Shown piece by piece: positions 1 to 8,815 of a DNA stretch of 64,000 bases (position 1 is its first letter; each line of letters opens with the position of its first letter). Below the pieces are notes generated by a model, which was not told where the DNA came from, ran no database searches, and saw nothing but the letters and a program-made list of their open reading frames with translations. Made by a program: the position numbers and the translations under genes. The DNA lies in assembly GCA_022447665.1 (NCBI GenBank), contig JAKVAQ010000016.1, forward strand, positions 82,095 to 146,094, written 5' to 3'. The DNA comes from Crocinitomicaceae bacterium. GTDB taxonomy: Bacteria; Bacteroidota; Bacteroidia; Flavobacteriales_D; Crocinitomicaceae.

Positions 1-1
1 C

Positions 2-1249
2 CCAAATACTTGTATTCCTGCTTATAATATTGGCTATACCAATTTAACAGATAGCTTAATTGAACTTACTTGGGAAGGCTTTGACGATGACTATATAGTT
101 TACCTACAAGAAGGAACAAGTACCCCAATTGCATTACCTATGGTTACTGGCTTTGCCTTAGATATTGACACACTAAAACCATGTACGCAATATACAATTA
201 CAATAGTCACTGATTGTGGGAGCGGTAGTACTAGCAATGAGTCATATCCTTTTAGTTTTAAAACAGACGGCTGTTGCGACACACCGCCAATGTGGGTTGA
301 AAGCACAACAGAAACGACCATTACTTTAGACTGGGATGATGTTCTGTATGCAACTGGATATGAATTCCGTTATCGTGAAGAAGGCACAATTGATTGGACG
401 ACCTTAACCGATGTAACAGGACCTCTTGATATTACAGACCTCACTCTCTGCACTAACTACGAGATGCAAGTAAAAACGATTTGCGCAGATTCCACACAAG
501 GATTTGGACCTACGAATACCTTTAGAACTAAGGGTTGTGGAATATGTGTAGAAGGAGAGTATTGTCCTGTAGAGGGTGCCGTTTATTCATTGGAATGGAT
601 TGAATCCGTTACCATTAATGACTACGCTTATACTTCAGGTGCTAACAATGGCTGGTATATTGCTCCTGGAATCGCCACAGCTTTGGAACCAGGCGGCACC
701 TACCCTCTTACACTTACTCCAGGATATTCAGGCACCGCCTTCACTGAAAGGTTTACGATTTGGATTGATTTTAACCAAAATGGAGTGTTCGAAGATACCG
801 AGCGTGTTATTACGAATGAAACCACAACTAGCAGTCTATCTACAAGCATGAGTATACCGAGTACTGCAGAAATAGGTGTAACTAAAATGAGAATTGGAAT
901 GGCCGCAATTAGCCCACCTGTTCCTTGTCCTACGGCGGATTTTTACGGAGAATTTGAAGATTATTGTGTTTACATAGGTGGTTATAATGCTATCGATGAG
1001 ATCGAAGGTTCTTCGGAAGACATATCTGTATATCCAAACCCTTTTCAAAATACGTTTGCAGTTCAATTTTCAAGTCAAAAAGAACGCTTAATAGAAGTAA
1101 GAGACATTTCAGGGAAAGTAGTCTGGCTTGAAAACAGCGGCGCTAACAATATTATCATTGATCTCTCTTCTGTTGAAAATGGAATTTACCTTATTACAAG
1201 TACAGATGAAGAAGGAAATCGAATTACGGAAAGAATCGTTAAGCAGTAA
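2..1249 (+). CDS. Secreted protein with FnIII-like and GEVED domains and T9SS type A sorting domain (5' partial)
   Basis: The reading frame is already open at base 2, so the gene begins upstream of the window; the first ATG, at 140, is internal. The visible part holds two fibronectin type III-like repeats (about 60-540) with cysteine-bearing junctions, then a GEVED-type module with the motif GEFEDYCVYIGG near 950-985. It ends in a classic type A T9SS sorting domain: VYPNPF near 1030, about 70 residues of beta strands and a terminal RIVKQ. Proteins like this are exported by Sec, cross the outer membrane through T9SS and are anchored or released. An adhesive or substrate-binding role is likely, but the N-terminal catalytic or binding part is outside the window. 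Confidence 0.85.
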   Translation, partial: PNTCIPAYNIGYTNLTDSLIELTWEGFDDDYIVYLQEGTSTPIALPMVTGFALDIDTLKPCTQYTITIVTDCGSGSTSNESYPFSFKTDGCCDTPPMWVESTTETTITLDWDDVLYATGYEFRYREEGTIDWTTLTDVTGPLDITDLTLCTNYEMQVKTICADSTQGFGPTNTFRTKGCGICVEGEYCPVEGAVYSLEWIESVTINDYAYTSGANNGWYIAPGIATALEPGGTYPLTLTPGYSGTAFTERFTIWIDFNQNGVFEDTERVITNETTTSSLSTSMSIPSTAEIGVTKMRIGMAAISPPVPCPTADFYGEFEDYCVYIGGYNAIDEIEGSSEDISVYPNPFQNTFAVQFSSQKERLIEVRDISGKVVWLENSGANNIIIDLSSVENGIYLITSTDEEGNRITERIVKQ

Positions 1250-1610
1250 TTACTGGCTTCCGTTCTTCCTTTCTCCAAAGTATATAACTCAAAGCTCCTA
1301 AAAGGTAAGCCGCTAGGTCTAATGGGTCGCTAATCATGTAATGGAATATTTGGGGAAAAACAAACTCTAAAAGTACTCCCATATATACCACTACAGAGAA
1401 AACTTGAAGACTGGTTAATTCAAAACACTCATTTCTTCGCAATTTTCTTAAACAGAAAAGAATGAGGACTAATATGACCGGCATAGCACATAAATCAGCC
1501 AAATACGATGTAACCAACTCTGGCATGGAAACTTCCAAGTAACGCATTAACCTGAAGATAAGGTACACACCTAAATGAAGAATAAAATATTTCGATATCA
1601 ATAATCTCAT
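1239..1610 (-). CDS. Small multi-span membrane protein
   Basis: A protein of 123 residues with about four hydrophobic segments and a basic C-terminus (WRKEERKP). I use the ATG at 1610 rather than a TTG at 1625, because 1610 makes a TAATG stop/start overlap with the zinc-ribbon gene upstream, typical of translational coupling. Its 3' end overlaps the convergent T9SS gene by 11 bases. The sequence resembles small Bacteroidota membrane proteins that public databases sometimes label 'magnesium citrate secondary transporter'; I would not rely on that label. Function unknown. Confidence 0.6.
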   Translation of the reverse strand: MRLLISKYFILHLGVYLIFRLMRYLEVSMPELVTSYLADLCAMPVILVLILFCLRKLRRNECFELTSLQVFSVVVYMGVLLEFVFPQIFHYMISDPLDLAAYLLGALSYILWRKEERKPVITA

Positions 1611-1909
1611 TACGATGCAGCCCAAGCTACAAGCCAGGCAAAAAAGCCTCCCAAAGCCACTAATACCATAGATACAGAATACATCACCCGATACCCTGCT
1701 CTTACCACCCAGTACTTTGACGATTTGGCCTTCTCAAGCAAACGATCAAGCTTATCCTTTCCGGCCTCCTCTAATTCTCTCTCTTCTTTTTCGCGCTGTT
1801 TAAAATCTGCCGCTTGTACTTCCTCAGGATGCAGCGGAGCCCCACAATTCTTGCAAAAGCGCTCATCATTGTTCCAGGTCCCGCAAGACAAACATTTTCT
1901 TTCAACCAT
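1610..1909 (-). CDS. Zinc-ribbon membrane protein
   Basis: A protein of 99 residues. The N-terminus holds a zinc ribbon with two CxxC knuckles (CLSCG at 6-10, CKNCG at 19-23). A charged, probably helical stretch (residues about 34-62) follows, and a single C-terminal membrane segment (about 76-97) ends in Trp/Ala-rich sequence. The ribbon should face the cytoplasm with the tail in the inner membrane. It is coupled by TAATG to the small membrane protein downstream, so the two probably act together. Function unknown. Confidence 0.7.
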   Translation of the reverse strand: MVERKCLSCGTWNNDERFCKNCGAPLHPEEVQAADFKQREKEERELEEAGKDKLDRLLEKAKSSKYWVVRAGYRVMYSVSMVLVALGGFFAWLVAWAAS

Positions 1910-1922
1910 ACTACTAGATTAA

Positions 1923-1956
1923 TAAAAAAAAGCCCGATAGAAAACTACCGAGCTTT
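1923..1956 (-). terminator. Rho-independent terminator after the cold-shock gene
   Basis: Read on the minus strand, a 12-bp stem (arms at 1945-1956 and 1929-1940, with two G-U pairs) closes a TTTT loop and runs into a T tract (1923-1931). It lies 25 bases past the cold-shock stop codon and ends the lpdA-csp unit. Confidence 0.75.
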
Positions 1957-1980
1957 ATTTTCAATTAAATAATCAAATAC

Positions 1981-2172
1981 TTAAATCAATCTTACCTTAA
2001 CCGCCATCAAACCGCGTTTGCCTTTTTCTAACTCGAAAGAGACACGCTCGTTTGATTTGACAGCATCAATTAACCCTGAGATATGAACAAAGTGCTCTTT
2101 TTTCGTATCATCATCAATAACAAATCCGAAACCTTTGCTCTCTCTAAAGAATTTAATTTTTCCTTCTCTCAT
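1981..2172 (-). CDS. Cold-shock domain protein
   Basis: A single cold-shock (OB-fold) domain of 63 residues that binds single-stranded RNA or DNA. RNP1 is KGFGFV (13-18) and RNP2 is HFVHIS (27-32), both with the aromatic residues that stack on bases. The start is GKIKFF where classic CspA has GTVKWF, a variant common in this phylum. The start codon is 7 bases after lpdA and a terminator follows, so it is the last gene of a two-gene unit. Likely an RNA chaperone in the cytoplasm. Confidence 0.9.
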   Translation of the reverse strand: MREGKIKFFRESKGFGFVIDDDTKKEHFVHISGLIDAVKSNERVSFELEKGKRGLMAVKVRLI

Positions 2173-2179
2173 AATTAAA

Positions 2180-3571
2180 TTATAAGTGGATCACTTCATC
2201 GTATGCCGCTGCTGCAGCTTCCATTACAGCTTCACTCAAAGTTGGATGAGGGTGTACTGTTTTTATCAACTCATGTCCTGTAGTTTCTAACTTTCTAACA
2301 GCTACTATCTCAGCAATCATCTCCGTAACGTTACCACCAATCATATGTCCACCAAGCAATTCACCATACTTCGCATCGAAAATTAACTTAACAAATCCAT
2401 CATTATTACCGGCAGCACTTGCCTTACCAGAAGCCGAGAATGGAAATTTACCAACCTTAATGTCAATACCCTTTTCCTTAGCTGCTTTTTCAGTCATACC
2501 TACTGAGGCAACCTCAGGTGAACAATAAGTACATCCAGGGATATTTCCATAATCTAAAGGCTCAACGTGCATTCCTGCAATTTTCTCAACACAAATAATT
2601 CCTTCCGCGGAAGCAACGTGCGCTAAAGCAGGACCAGGTGTGATATCACCTATTGCGTAAAAACCTGGCATATTTGTCTGGTAGAAATCGTTTACTATGA
2701 TTTTTCCTTTATCTGTTACAATTCCAACATCTTCTAAGCCAATACCTTCGATATTTGTTTGAATCCCAACAGCTGAAAGAACGATTTCACAATCAATAAC
2801 CTCTTCGCCTTTTTTCGTCTTCACTGTTACTTTACAACCCTTTCCTCCTGTATCTACTTTCTCTACAGAAGAGTTAGTCATAATCTTGATTCCTTGCTTC
2901 TTAAATGAACGCTCTAATTGCTTCGATACCTCTTCATCCTCAACAGGAACAATATTTGGCATATACTCAACAATCGTTACATCACAACCCATAGCGTTGT
3001 AGAAGTAAGCAAATTCAACTCCGATAGCACCTGAACCTACAACTACCATTTTCTTTGGCATTTTAGGTAAAACCATGGCTGCTCTATAGTCAATGATTTT
3101 CTTTCCGTCTTGCTTAAGATTAGGAAGTTCTCTTGAGCGTGCTCCTGTTGCAATAATTACGCCCTTAGAAGCAGTATATTCAGTTTCCTTACCCTTATCA
3201 TCAGTAACAACTACCTTTTTACCAGCCTTAACTTTACCAAAACCGTTAATTACATCGATTTTGTTTTTCTTCATTAAGAACTGAACTCCGCCAGACATCT
3301 TTTCTGCCACACCCCTACTTCTTTTAACAACGGCGCTAAAATCAGCAGATGCATCTTTAACTTTAATTCCGTAATCTTCTGAATGAGATATATATTCAAA
3401 TACGTTTGCACTTTTCAATAAGGCTTTCGTAGGGATACATCCCCAGTTCAAGCAAACTCCTCCGAGTTCAGCTTTTTCAACAACAGCTGTTTTAAGTCCT
3501 AATTGTGAAGCTCTAATTGCAGCTACATATCCTCCAGGACCACTTCCAAGTACAATAATATCGTATGCCAT
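2180..3571 (-). CDS. lpdA: Dihydrolipoyl dehydrogenase (E3)
   Basis: A flavoprotein disulfide reductase of 463 residues that reoxidises the lipoyl groups of 2-oxoacid dehydrogenase complexes (and glycine cleavage), passing electrons to NAD+. Visible: FAD-binding GSGPGGY (9-15), the redox pair C40/C45 in GGVCLNWGC, NAD-binding GSGAIGVEFA (about 180), the second FAD motif AIGDITPGPALAH, and the interface catalytic base in HPHPTLSE (H442, with E447). Full length for the family. No E1 or E2 gene is adjacent; its downstream partner is a cold-shock protein. Confidence 0.95.
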   Translation of the reverse strand: MAYDIIVLGSGPGGYVAAIRASQLGLKTAVVEKAELGGVCLNWGCIPTKALLKSANVFEYISHSEDYGIKVKDASADFSAVVKRSRGVAEKMSGGVQFLMKKNKIDVINGFGKVKAGKKVVVTDDKGKETEYTASKGVIIATGARSRELPNLKQDGKKIIDYRAAMVLPKMPKKMVVVGSGAIGVEFAYFYNAMGCDVTIVEYMPNIVPVEDEEVSKQLERSFKKQGIKIMTNSSVEKVDTGGKGCKVTVKTKKGEEVIDCEIVLSAVGIQTNIEGIGLEDVGIVTDKGKIIVNDFYQTNMPGFYAIGDITPGPALAHVASAEGIICVEKIAGMHVEPLDYGNIPGCTYCSPEVASVGMTEKAAKEKGIDIKVGKFPFSASGKASAAGNNDGFVKLIFDAKYGELLGGHMIGGNVTEMIAEIVAVRKLETTGHELIKTVHPHPTLSEAVMEAAAAAYDEVIHL

Positions 3572-3612
3572 AATTTCAATTTTAATGCAGTGGCGAATTT
3601 AACTATAATCAA

Positions 3613-3620
3613 TAACTTTG
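3613..3620 (+). promoter_or_regulatory. Candidate -7 promoter element TAACTTTG
   Basis: The octamer fits the Bacteroidota -7 consensus TAnnTTTG and lies 26 bases before the ATG of the glycine-rich lipoprotein. I see no clean TTG at the expected -33 distance, so this is tentative. Confidence 0.35.
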
Positions 3621-3645
3621 AGCACCTTATAATTCCAAATTCTTA

Positions 3646-4665
3646 ATGCCTAGAAAAAAGTTTCTTTCTATTACCATTTTACTAAGTGCTATCACTCTGA
3701 GCGCTTGCGGCTTATTTAAACCAAAGGTGGTAGAATCTTTTGAAATAAGAATTGATGAGGGCCAAAATATCATGTATGGAGAAGATGTAGAAATCGATCT
3801 TGTAATCACATACACAAATGGCAAAACAAAAAATGTGACCAACTGGGATGAAGTCATTGTCAATGCAAGAGGTGGCAGCTATGATAATGGTAAAGTTTCT
3901 TTACCGAGTAATCCTAGCCAGTTCATTGATGATGAATTTACAATTGAAGCCTCCTACACAGACGAAGAAATTAGTTTGAAGGCTAAAAAAACAGTTTCTT
4001 ACAACTATAGAGATTACCTAAGAATAGAATTCAATGGACATCAAGGCCCTGATGGATTAGACGGTTCAAACGGAGGAACTGCACTACTCTTTCGTGACGG
4101 CAAAGCAGGCGATACTGGAGGCCAAGGTGGTATGGGGTTGCCAGGAGATGACCTTTCGATTTTTATTTGGAAAGATCAAAACTTAGGTAAATTAAAGATC
4201 AAAGTTGAAAACTTGAGTCAAGGCACTACAAGCTATTTCACTTATATCATAAACGACAAAGGATTAAACATCAACGTAAATGGCGGTCGCGGAGGAAATG
4301 GTGGCGATGGAGGCAATGGTGGCGAAGGCAAAGATGGTAGAACCAAGAACGACAAGAAAAAAGAACCTGGTGATGGAGGCAATGGTGGTGATGGTGGTAT
4401 AGGTGGAACCGGTGGTACTGGAGGAGTAATCACTATATTCCTACATGAAAACGCCAAAGCATTTAGACCTTATATTTTTATTAATAATCTAGGAGGCCAA
4501 GGAGGCGAAGGGGGCCAAGGTGGAATTGGCGGAAAAGGTGGCTTACCTCTGACCGGACAAGAACCTGGGACAGATGGATTAGCTGGGAACCCTGGAAGCA
4601 ACGGATTGAATGGTTCTCCCGGACCAGAACCTACTATATTGATACAAGAATTTGATACAGAATAA
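3646..4665 (+). CDS. Lipoprotein with glycine-rich collagen/polyglycine repeats
   Basis: 339 residues. A lipoprotein signal peptide ends in LSAC (Cys21). An Ig-like N-terminal part (about 28-125) follows. Then come three glycine-repeat blocks: collagen-like GPDGLDGSNGG...GDTGGQGGMG (about 130-165), a pure GGx block GGRGGNGGDGGNGG (about 210-225) resumed after a lysine-rich break, and GGQGGEGGQGGIGGKGG (about 285-301) running into a collagen-like tail. Short beta-rich stretches separate the blocks. GGx runs of this type are known to form polyglycine-II helix bundles (snow flea antifreeze protein, some phage adhesins); that fold here is inference. The stop codon is one base from the next start, so it is co-translated with the M61 peptidase. 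Confidence 0.8.
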   Translation: MPRKKFLSITILLSAITLSACGLFKPKVVESFEIRIDEGQNIMYGEDVEIDLVITYTNGKTKNVTNWDEVIVNARGGSYDNGKVSLPSNPSQFIDDEFTIEASYTDEEISLKAKKTVSYNYRDYLRIEFNGHQGPDGLDGSNGGTALLFRDGKAGDTGGQGGMGLPGDDLSIFIWKDQNLGKLKIKVENLSQGTTSYFTYIINDKGLNINVNGGRGGNGGDGGNGGEGKDGRTKNDKKKEPGDGGNGGDGGIGGTGGTGGVITIFLHENAKAFRPYIFINNLGGQGGEGGQGGIGGKGGLPLTGQEPGTDGLAGNPGSNGLNGSPGPEPTILIQEFDTE

Positions 4666-4666
4666 G

Positions 4667-6397
4667 ATGCATTACAAGATATATTTCAGAACGCCTGCGA
4701 CGCAATACATTCACATTGAAGCAAGAATACCGAGCCCTGAAAACACTATAACGTTACAATTCCCGATGTGGCGACCAGGAAGGTATGAATTGGGTAATTT
4801 CTCCAAGAATATTCACTCATTTGAAGTTTTAAATGAAAGCGGCAAGAAAATAGCCTTTGAAAAAAGAACCAAATCTACTTGGGAAGCAGACTCTTCACAA
4901 ACATCTGAAGTTATAGTTCGATACCGTTATTTTGCCAATGAATTAAACGCAGGCTCTTCTTTCTTGGACGATCTACAACTCTATGTAAACCCCGTAAATC
5001 TTCTCATCTACTCGAAAGAATCGATAAACAACCCTTGTACACTCACTTTAGACATTCCTGAAAACTTTAAGCTAGCTTGCGGCGCAAACCACAAGAATAA
5101 GGTTATTCAGTGTAAAGATTATCACGAATTGGTAGACACTCCTTTCATTGCATCCCCTACGCTTAAGAAACATACCTATGTCGTTAAGGGTATAAATTTC
5201 AATCTATGGTTTCAAGGAGATTACGATTTTGACGAAGAAAAAGTACTGAACGATTTTCGAAAGTTTACCTCATATCAACTGAACGTATTCGAATATTTCG
5301 AGCCAAAGGAATATCATTTCCTGTTTCAAATCCTTCCTATAAAAGCGTACCATGGTGTTGAACACACAACCTCCACAGTTATTGCCTTGGGCCCTGGTAA
5401 CGAATTAATGAATAAACTTTATGATGATTTCTTAGGTGTAAGTTCGCATGAACTATATCATGTTTGGAATGTCAAAGCCATACGTCCTCTAGAAATGCAG
5501 CCATATAATTACGCTGAAGAAAATTACACACATTTAGGCTATGTAGCAGAAGGAGTCACAACATATATGGGAGATCTAATATTGAGCGCTTCTGGTGTTA
5601 AGGATTTTGCATGGTACAAACTTGAGCTTGAAAAACTTCTTCAACGTCATTTTGACAATTTTGGAAGATTTAATTACTCCGTGGCAGAATCTAGCTTGGA
5701 TACTTGGTTAGATGGCTACGTTCAAGGAGTACCACATAGAAAAGTATCCATTTATAATGAGGGTGCTTTATTAGCGTTATCAATGGATGCATTAATCCGC
5801 GAAGGCTCTGGAAATAAAGCTTCGCTGCATGATGTTATGAACGCAATGAACGAAAAGTTTGGAAGAACTGACTTAGGCTATACAGCCAATGATTTCTTTG
5901 CTTTAATTGGTGAGATCGGAAACTTCGACACTACTGAGTTCAGAGAAAAATACTATTACGGCACCAACTCCTTTGAACCATTACTGGTAAGAGCTTTCAA
6001 GATTTTAGGACTTGATATCAAAATGGAAAAAAATTCATCCGCCCAACAAGATCAACTAGGTGTAAAATGTCTACCAAAAGATCAGCACTATCAAATCATG
6101 AGTATCGCACCAGGGAGTGGAGCTGAATTAGCAGGATTAATGGTTAATGATGTGATTATTAAAATTAACCACGACAAAGTTGATAAAAACTTAGATGAAT
6201 TATTAAAACCACTTTTTGAATCTGAAATTCATGTTACAGTTCAACGAATGGGTAGAGAATTAACTCTGTTTGTTCCTCACACAAACAAAAGCTATTACCC
6301 GAAATACAGTGTTATAAAGGATCCCAACCCTTCTAATCTATCCAAAAGAATTTTCAAAGCTTGGTGCGGTTATAAATATGACGAAGTAGCGATTTAA
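4667..6397 (+). CDS. M61-family glycyl aminopeptidase with PDZ domain
   Basis: 576 residues from the ATG at 4667; the longer frame from a TTG at 4652 would overlap the upstream gene. The N-terminal beta domain (1-170) has the family signature WRPGRYELGNFSKNI. The catalytic domain carries HELYH (H261, E262, H265) followed by WNVKAIRP, with the third zinc ligand probably E295 in GYVAEG. A PDZ domain (about 460-535) has the binding-loop-like IAPGSGAELAGL. M61 enzymes cleave N-terminal Gly or Ala. No signal peptide is evident, so it is probably cytoplasmic. The preference for Gly is notable beside a glycine-rich lipoprotein, but a substrate link is speculation. Confidence 0.9.
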   Translation: MHYKIYFRTPATQYIHIEARIPSPENTITLQFPMWRPGRYELGNFSKNIHSFEVLNESGKKIAFEKRTKSTWEADSSQTSEVIVRYRYFANELNAGSSFLDDLQLYVNPVNLLIYSKESINNPCTLTLDIPENFKLACGANHKNKVIQCKDYHELVDTPFIASPTLKKHTYVVKGINFNLWFQGDYDFDEEKVLNDFRKFTSYQLNVFEYFEPKEYHFLFQILPIKAYHGVEHTTSTVIALGPGNELMNKLYDDFLGVSSHELYHVWNVKAIRPLEMQPYNYAEENYTHLGYVAEGVTTYMGDLILSASGVKDFAWYKLELEKLLQRHFDNFGRFNYSVAESSLDTWLDGYVQGVPHRKVSIYNEGALLALSMDALIREGSGNKASLHDVMNAMNEKFGRTDLGYTANDFFALIGEIGNFDTTEFREKYYYGTNSFEPLLVRAFKILGLDIKMEKNSSAQQDQLGVKCLPKDQHYQIMSIAPGSGAELAGLMVNDVIIKINHDKVDKNLDELLKPLFESEIHVTVQRMGRELTLFVPHTNKSYYPKYSVIKDPNPSNLSKRIFKAWCGYKYDEVAI

Positions 6398-7003
6398 TTG
6401 AGTTCAGAAATTTACAATACCGTTGATTCACAAGGAGAGTCTCTTTACAAGGAGAAAGGCTCTAAATTCCTAGGATTAGTTCAGTCGTGCCATAACGAGA
6501 ACGAAGCAAAAAAGATTATTCAGGCTTTAAGAGAAGAACACCCTAATGCGGTACACGTGTGTTTCGCCTGGCGATTTGGTATAGAAAACTATAGTGATAG
6601 GTATTCTGATGATGGTGAACCGAACAACTCCGCAGGAAAGCCAATTTTTGGACAGATTATTAACGCTGAGATAACGAATGTTCTAATTACAGTTGTCCGG
6701 TATTATGGTGGAACAAAACTAGGCGTTGGAGGCTTAATTTCAGCCTATAAGACTACCGCTGCAGAAGCAATTGAGAATACAATTATTGTTCAAAAGGAAC
6801 TTACCTACGAGTGTATTATTCGGTATGATTATTCAGAAACAGGGAAAGCTAATATTATACTTTCAAAAAACAATGTAGATATCATAGAAAATGGGTTCGA
6901 TTCTCTGGGTCCATTCATTAAATTTGCAGCGAATAAAATCGCAATATCTAAAGTAAAGATCGCATTAGGAGAAACCAAATCAATCAAATTAGAAGAAGAA
7001 TGA
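6398..7003 (+). CDS. YigZ/IMPACT family protein
   Basis: 201 residues. It starts with TTG immediately after the previous stop; no ATG fits and a stop precedes, so TTG is the probable start. The family signature is clear: KEKGSKFLG (18-26), SDDGEPNNSAGKPI (about 70-83) and VVRYYGGTKLGVGGLISAY (about 104-122). An RNase PH-like N-terminal domain and a ferredoxin-like C-terminal domain are expected. The family includes yeast YIH1/IMPACT, linked to translation and GCN2 control; the bacterial role is unclear. It overlaps the next gene by four bases (ATGA). Confidence 0.9.
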   Translation: MSSEIYNTVDSQGESLYKEKGSKFLGLVQSCHNENEAKKIIQALREEHPNAVHVCFAWRFGIENYSDRYSDDGEPNNSAGKPIFGQIINAEITNVLITVVRYYGGTKLGVGGLISAYKTTAAEAIENTIIVQKELTYECIIRYDYSETGKANIILSKNNVDIIENGFDSLGPFIKFAANKIAISKVKIALGETKSIKLEEE

Positions 7004-7923
7004 AGTTATTAGAAGAATTAATTGCTGTACAAGGAACTAGCGGAGATGAGGCGAAAATTCGTGACTTTATTATTGATTACGTGAATAAAGATTCAGCAAA
7101 TTGGAAAGTAAAACCAGAGCTCCATTTCGGAGATGAATTTCAAGATGCTTTGATTCTTACTTTTGGGAACCCGAGAACTGCAATATTTGCACATACCGAC
7201 ACCATTGGATTCACTGTAGGATACAATAACAACCTAATAAAGGTAGGTGGCCCAAGAATTATAGACGGAACTCAACTGGTGGGTCACGATAAACACGGTG
7301 ATATTGAAACTGAATTAATGGTGGTTGATCACGAGGATGATTCTAGAGAAGTAAAATGTGTTTCAGAAAGAGTTTTTGAACGAGGAACACCACTCAGCTT
7401 TAAACCTAATTACAGAGAGACGGAAGAGTATGTTCAAAGCCCTTACCTTGATAATAGATTAGGTGTTTGGGTGGCATTAGAAGTTGCTAAAACACTAGAA
7501 AATGGTGCAATAGTTTTCTCTACTTATGAAGAACATGGCGGAAATTCTGTAGGCTTTCTAGGCCGATATTTACAAGAAAAATATGGTATTCGTCAAGCCT
7601 TAATCTCTGATATTACCTGGGTTACTGACGGAGTAAAACATGGACAAGGTGTTGCCATTTCGTTAAGAGACAAAGGAATTCCTAGAAGAAGTTACATTAA
7701 TAGAATATTGAAAATTGCTTCAGCATCAAATATAAAATACCAGCTTGAAGTTGAAAGCTCAGGAGGTAGTGATGGTACAATGCTTCAAAGTTCTGATCTT
7801 TCTTTTGACTGGTGCTTTATAGGCGCTGCTGAGGACAATGTCCACACTCCGGACGAAAAGGTACATAAAGAAGACATCCAAAGTATGATTGACTTATATG
7901 TTGCATTGATGCAAAGGCTATAA
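7000..7923 (+). CDS. M42/M20-type zinc aminopeptidase
   Basis: 307 residues. Conserved metal-binding elements of the MH clan appear in order: AHTDTIGF (H65, D67), PYLDNRLGVWVAL (bridging Asp), STYEEHGG (catalytic Glu pair), ISDITWVTDG, and the final His in DNVHTPDEKVH. This order and spacing fit M42 glutamyl/leucyl aminopeptidases, although it is shorter than the usual 340-360 residues. It should cut N-terminal residues from short peptides in the cytoplasm. Its place after an M61 aminopeptidase suggests a peptide-recycling operon. Confidence 0.8.
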   Translation: MKLLEELIAVQGTSGDEAKIRDFIIDYVNKDSANWKVKPELHFGDEFQDALILTFGNPRTAIFAHTDTIGFTVGYNNNLIKVGGPRIIDGTQLVGHDKHGDIETELMVVDHEDDSREVKCVSERVFERGTPLSFKPNYRETEEYVQSPYLDNRLGVWVALEVAKTLENGAIVFSTYEEHGGNSVGFLGRYLQEKYGIRQALISDITWVTDGVKHGQGVAISLRDKGIPRRSYINRILKIASASNIKYQLEVESSGGSDGTMLQSSDLSFDWCFIGAAEDNVHTPDEKVHKEDIQSMIDLYVALMQRL

Positions 7924-7996
7924 TTTTAAACATTTCAAGTTCATATCTTTCTTGCTAGTAAAGGAGTCAGTCAAGCCTTATTCTTAATTTTGTGCT

Positions 7997-8809
7997 GTGA
8001 GCAAGTTCGTCGATATTGAAAAACTAATCGAGGAGAAAAATCCGAAGCTAGCCAAATGGCTGCCAGGTTTTGTTGTCCGTTATCTTAAGCGTACCATACA
8101 TGAGGATGAGACAAATGCGTTTATGGAAAAAACGCAAGACTATGACACCTACGAATTTGTTGCTGAAATCATTGATTATTTAAACATTAAGGTAAATATT
8201 CAAGGCCTCGAAAATATACCAGAAAAAGACGGAGCAATACTTGTGGCTAACCACCCATTAGGAGGAATGGATGCTATTTCTATTCTTCATGAAATAAAGC
8301 ACATTAGAACAGATGTGAAATTTATTGTGAATGATCTATTACTCCATTTAAGAAACCTTAAAAGTATTTTTGTAGGTGTAAATAAGCACGGCACTAACTC
8401 GAAAGACTCTTTGCGCGCCGTTGACGAATTGTTTGCTACTAATAATTTAGTTTTCCTATTCCCTGCAGGCCTTGTTTCGCGCAGAAACAAAGGAGAAATC
8501 AAAGATTTAGAATGGAAAAAAACTTTTGTTTCTAGAGCAAAAAAGTATGAGAAAAATGTAATCCCTGTTTATATTGAAGGATCTTTAGGAAACTTTTTCT
8601 ACAGACTTTCAAACTTTAGAAGTCGAGTTGGAATAAAGGCGAATATAGAAATGCTTTATCTTGTTGATGAGCTTTATAAACAGCGAAACAAGACAATAGA
8701 TATTATCATAGGGGAACCCATACCAGCTTCGACCTATGACAAAACAAAACGCGACATCGAGTGGGCAGCTTGGACCAAGGAAAAAGTTTACGCCCTGAAA
8801 AACAAATAA
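7997..8809 (+). CDS. glsA: Glycine-lipid O-acyltransferase (PlsC-like)
   Basis: 270 residues starting at GTG. It is a PlsC-type acyltransferase with the catalytic His/Asp box in NHPLGGMD (H86, D92), a second block around VGVNKHGT (127-133) and LFPAGLVSR (154-162). In Bacteroides, GlsA adds the second acyl chain to the hydroxyl of N-acyl-3-hydroxyacyl-glycine, giving glycine lipids and related flavolipin-type aminolipids. The assignment rests on the NHPLGG variant of the box and on the GlsB-like N-acyltransferase 6 bases downstream. A membrane-associated enzyme; a generic lysophospholipid acyltransferase is the alternative. Confidence 0.75.
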   Translation: MSKFVDIEKLIEEKNPKLAKWLPGFVVRYLKRTIHEDETNAFMEKTQDYDTYEFVAEIIDYLNIKVNIQGLENIPEKDGAILVANHPLGGMDAISILHEIKHIRTDVKFIVNDLLLHLRNLKSIFVGVNKHGTNSKDSLRAVDELFATNNLVFLFPAGLVSRRNKGEIKDLEWKKTFVSRAKKYEKNVIPVYIEGSLGNFFYRLSNFRSRVGIKANIEMLYLVDELYKQRNKTIDIIIGEPIPASTYDKTKRDIEWAAWTKEKVYALKNK

Positions 8810-8815
8810 CTAAAA

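Noticed and set aside
4242..4457. Proline-rich 71-residue frame on the minus strand
   Set aside because: It is the antisense of the glycine GGx repeats; GGN codons read backwards give proline. No start context or family.
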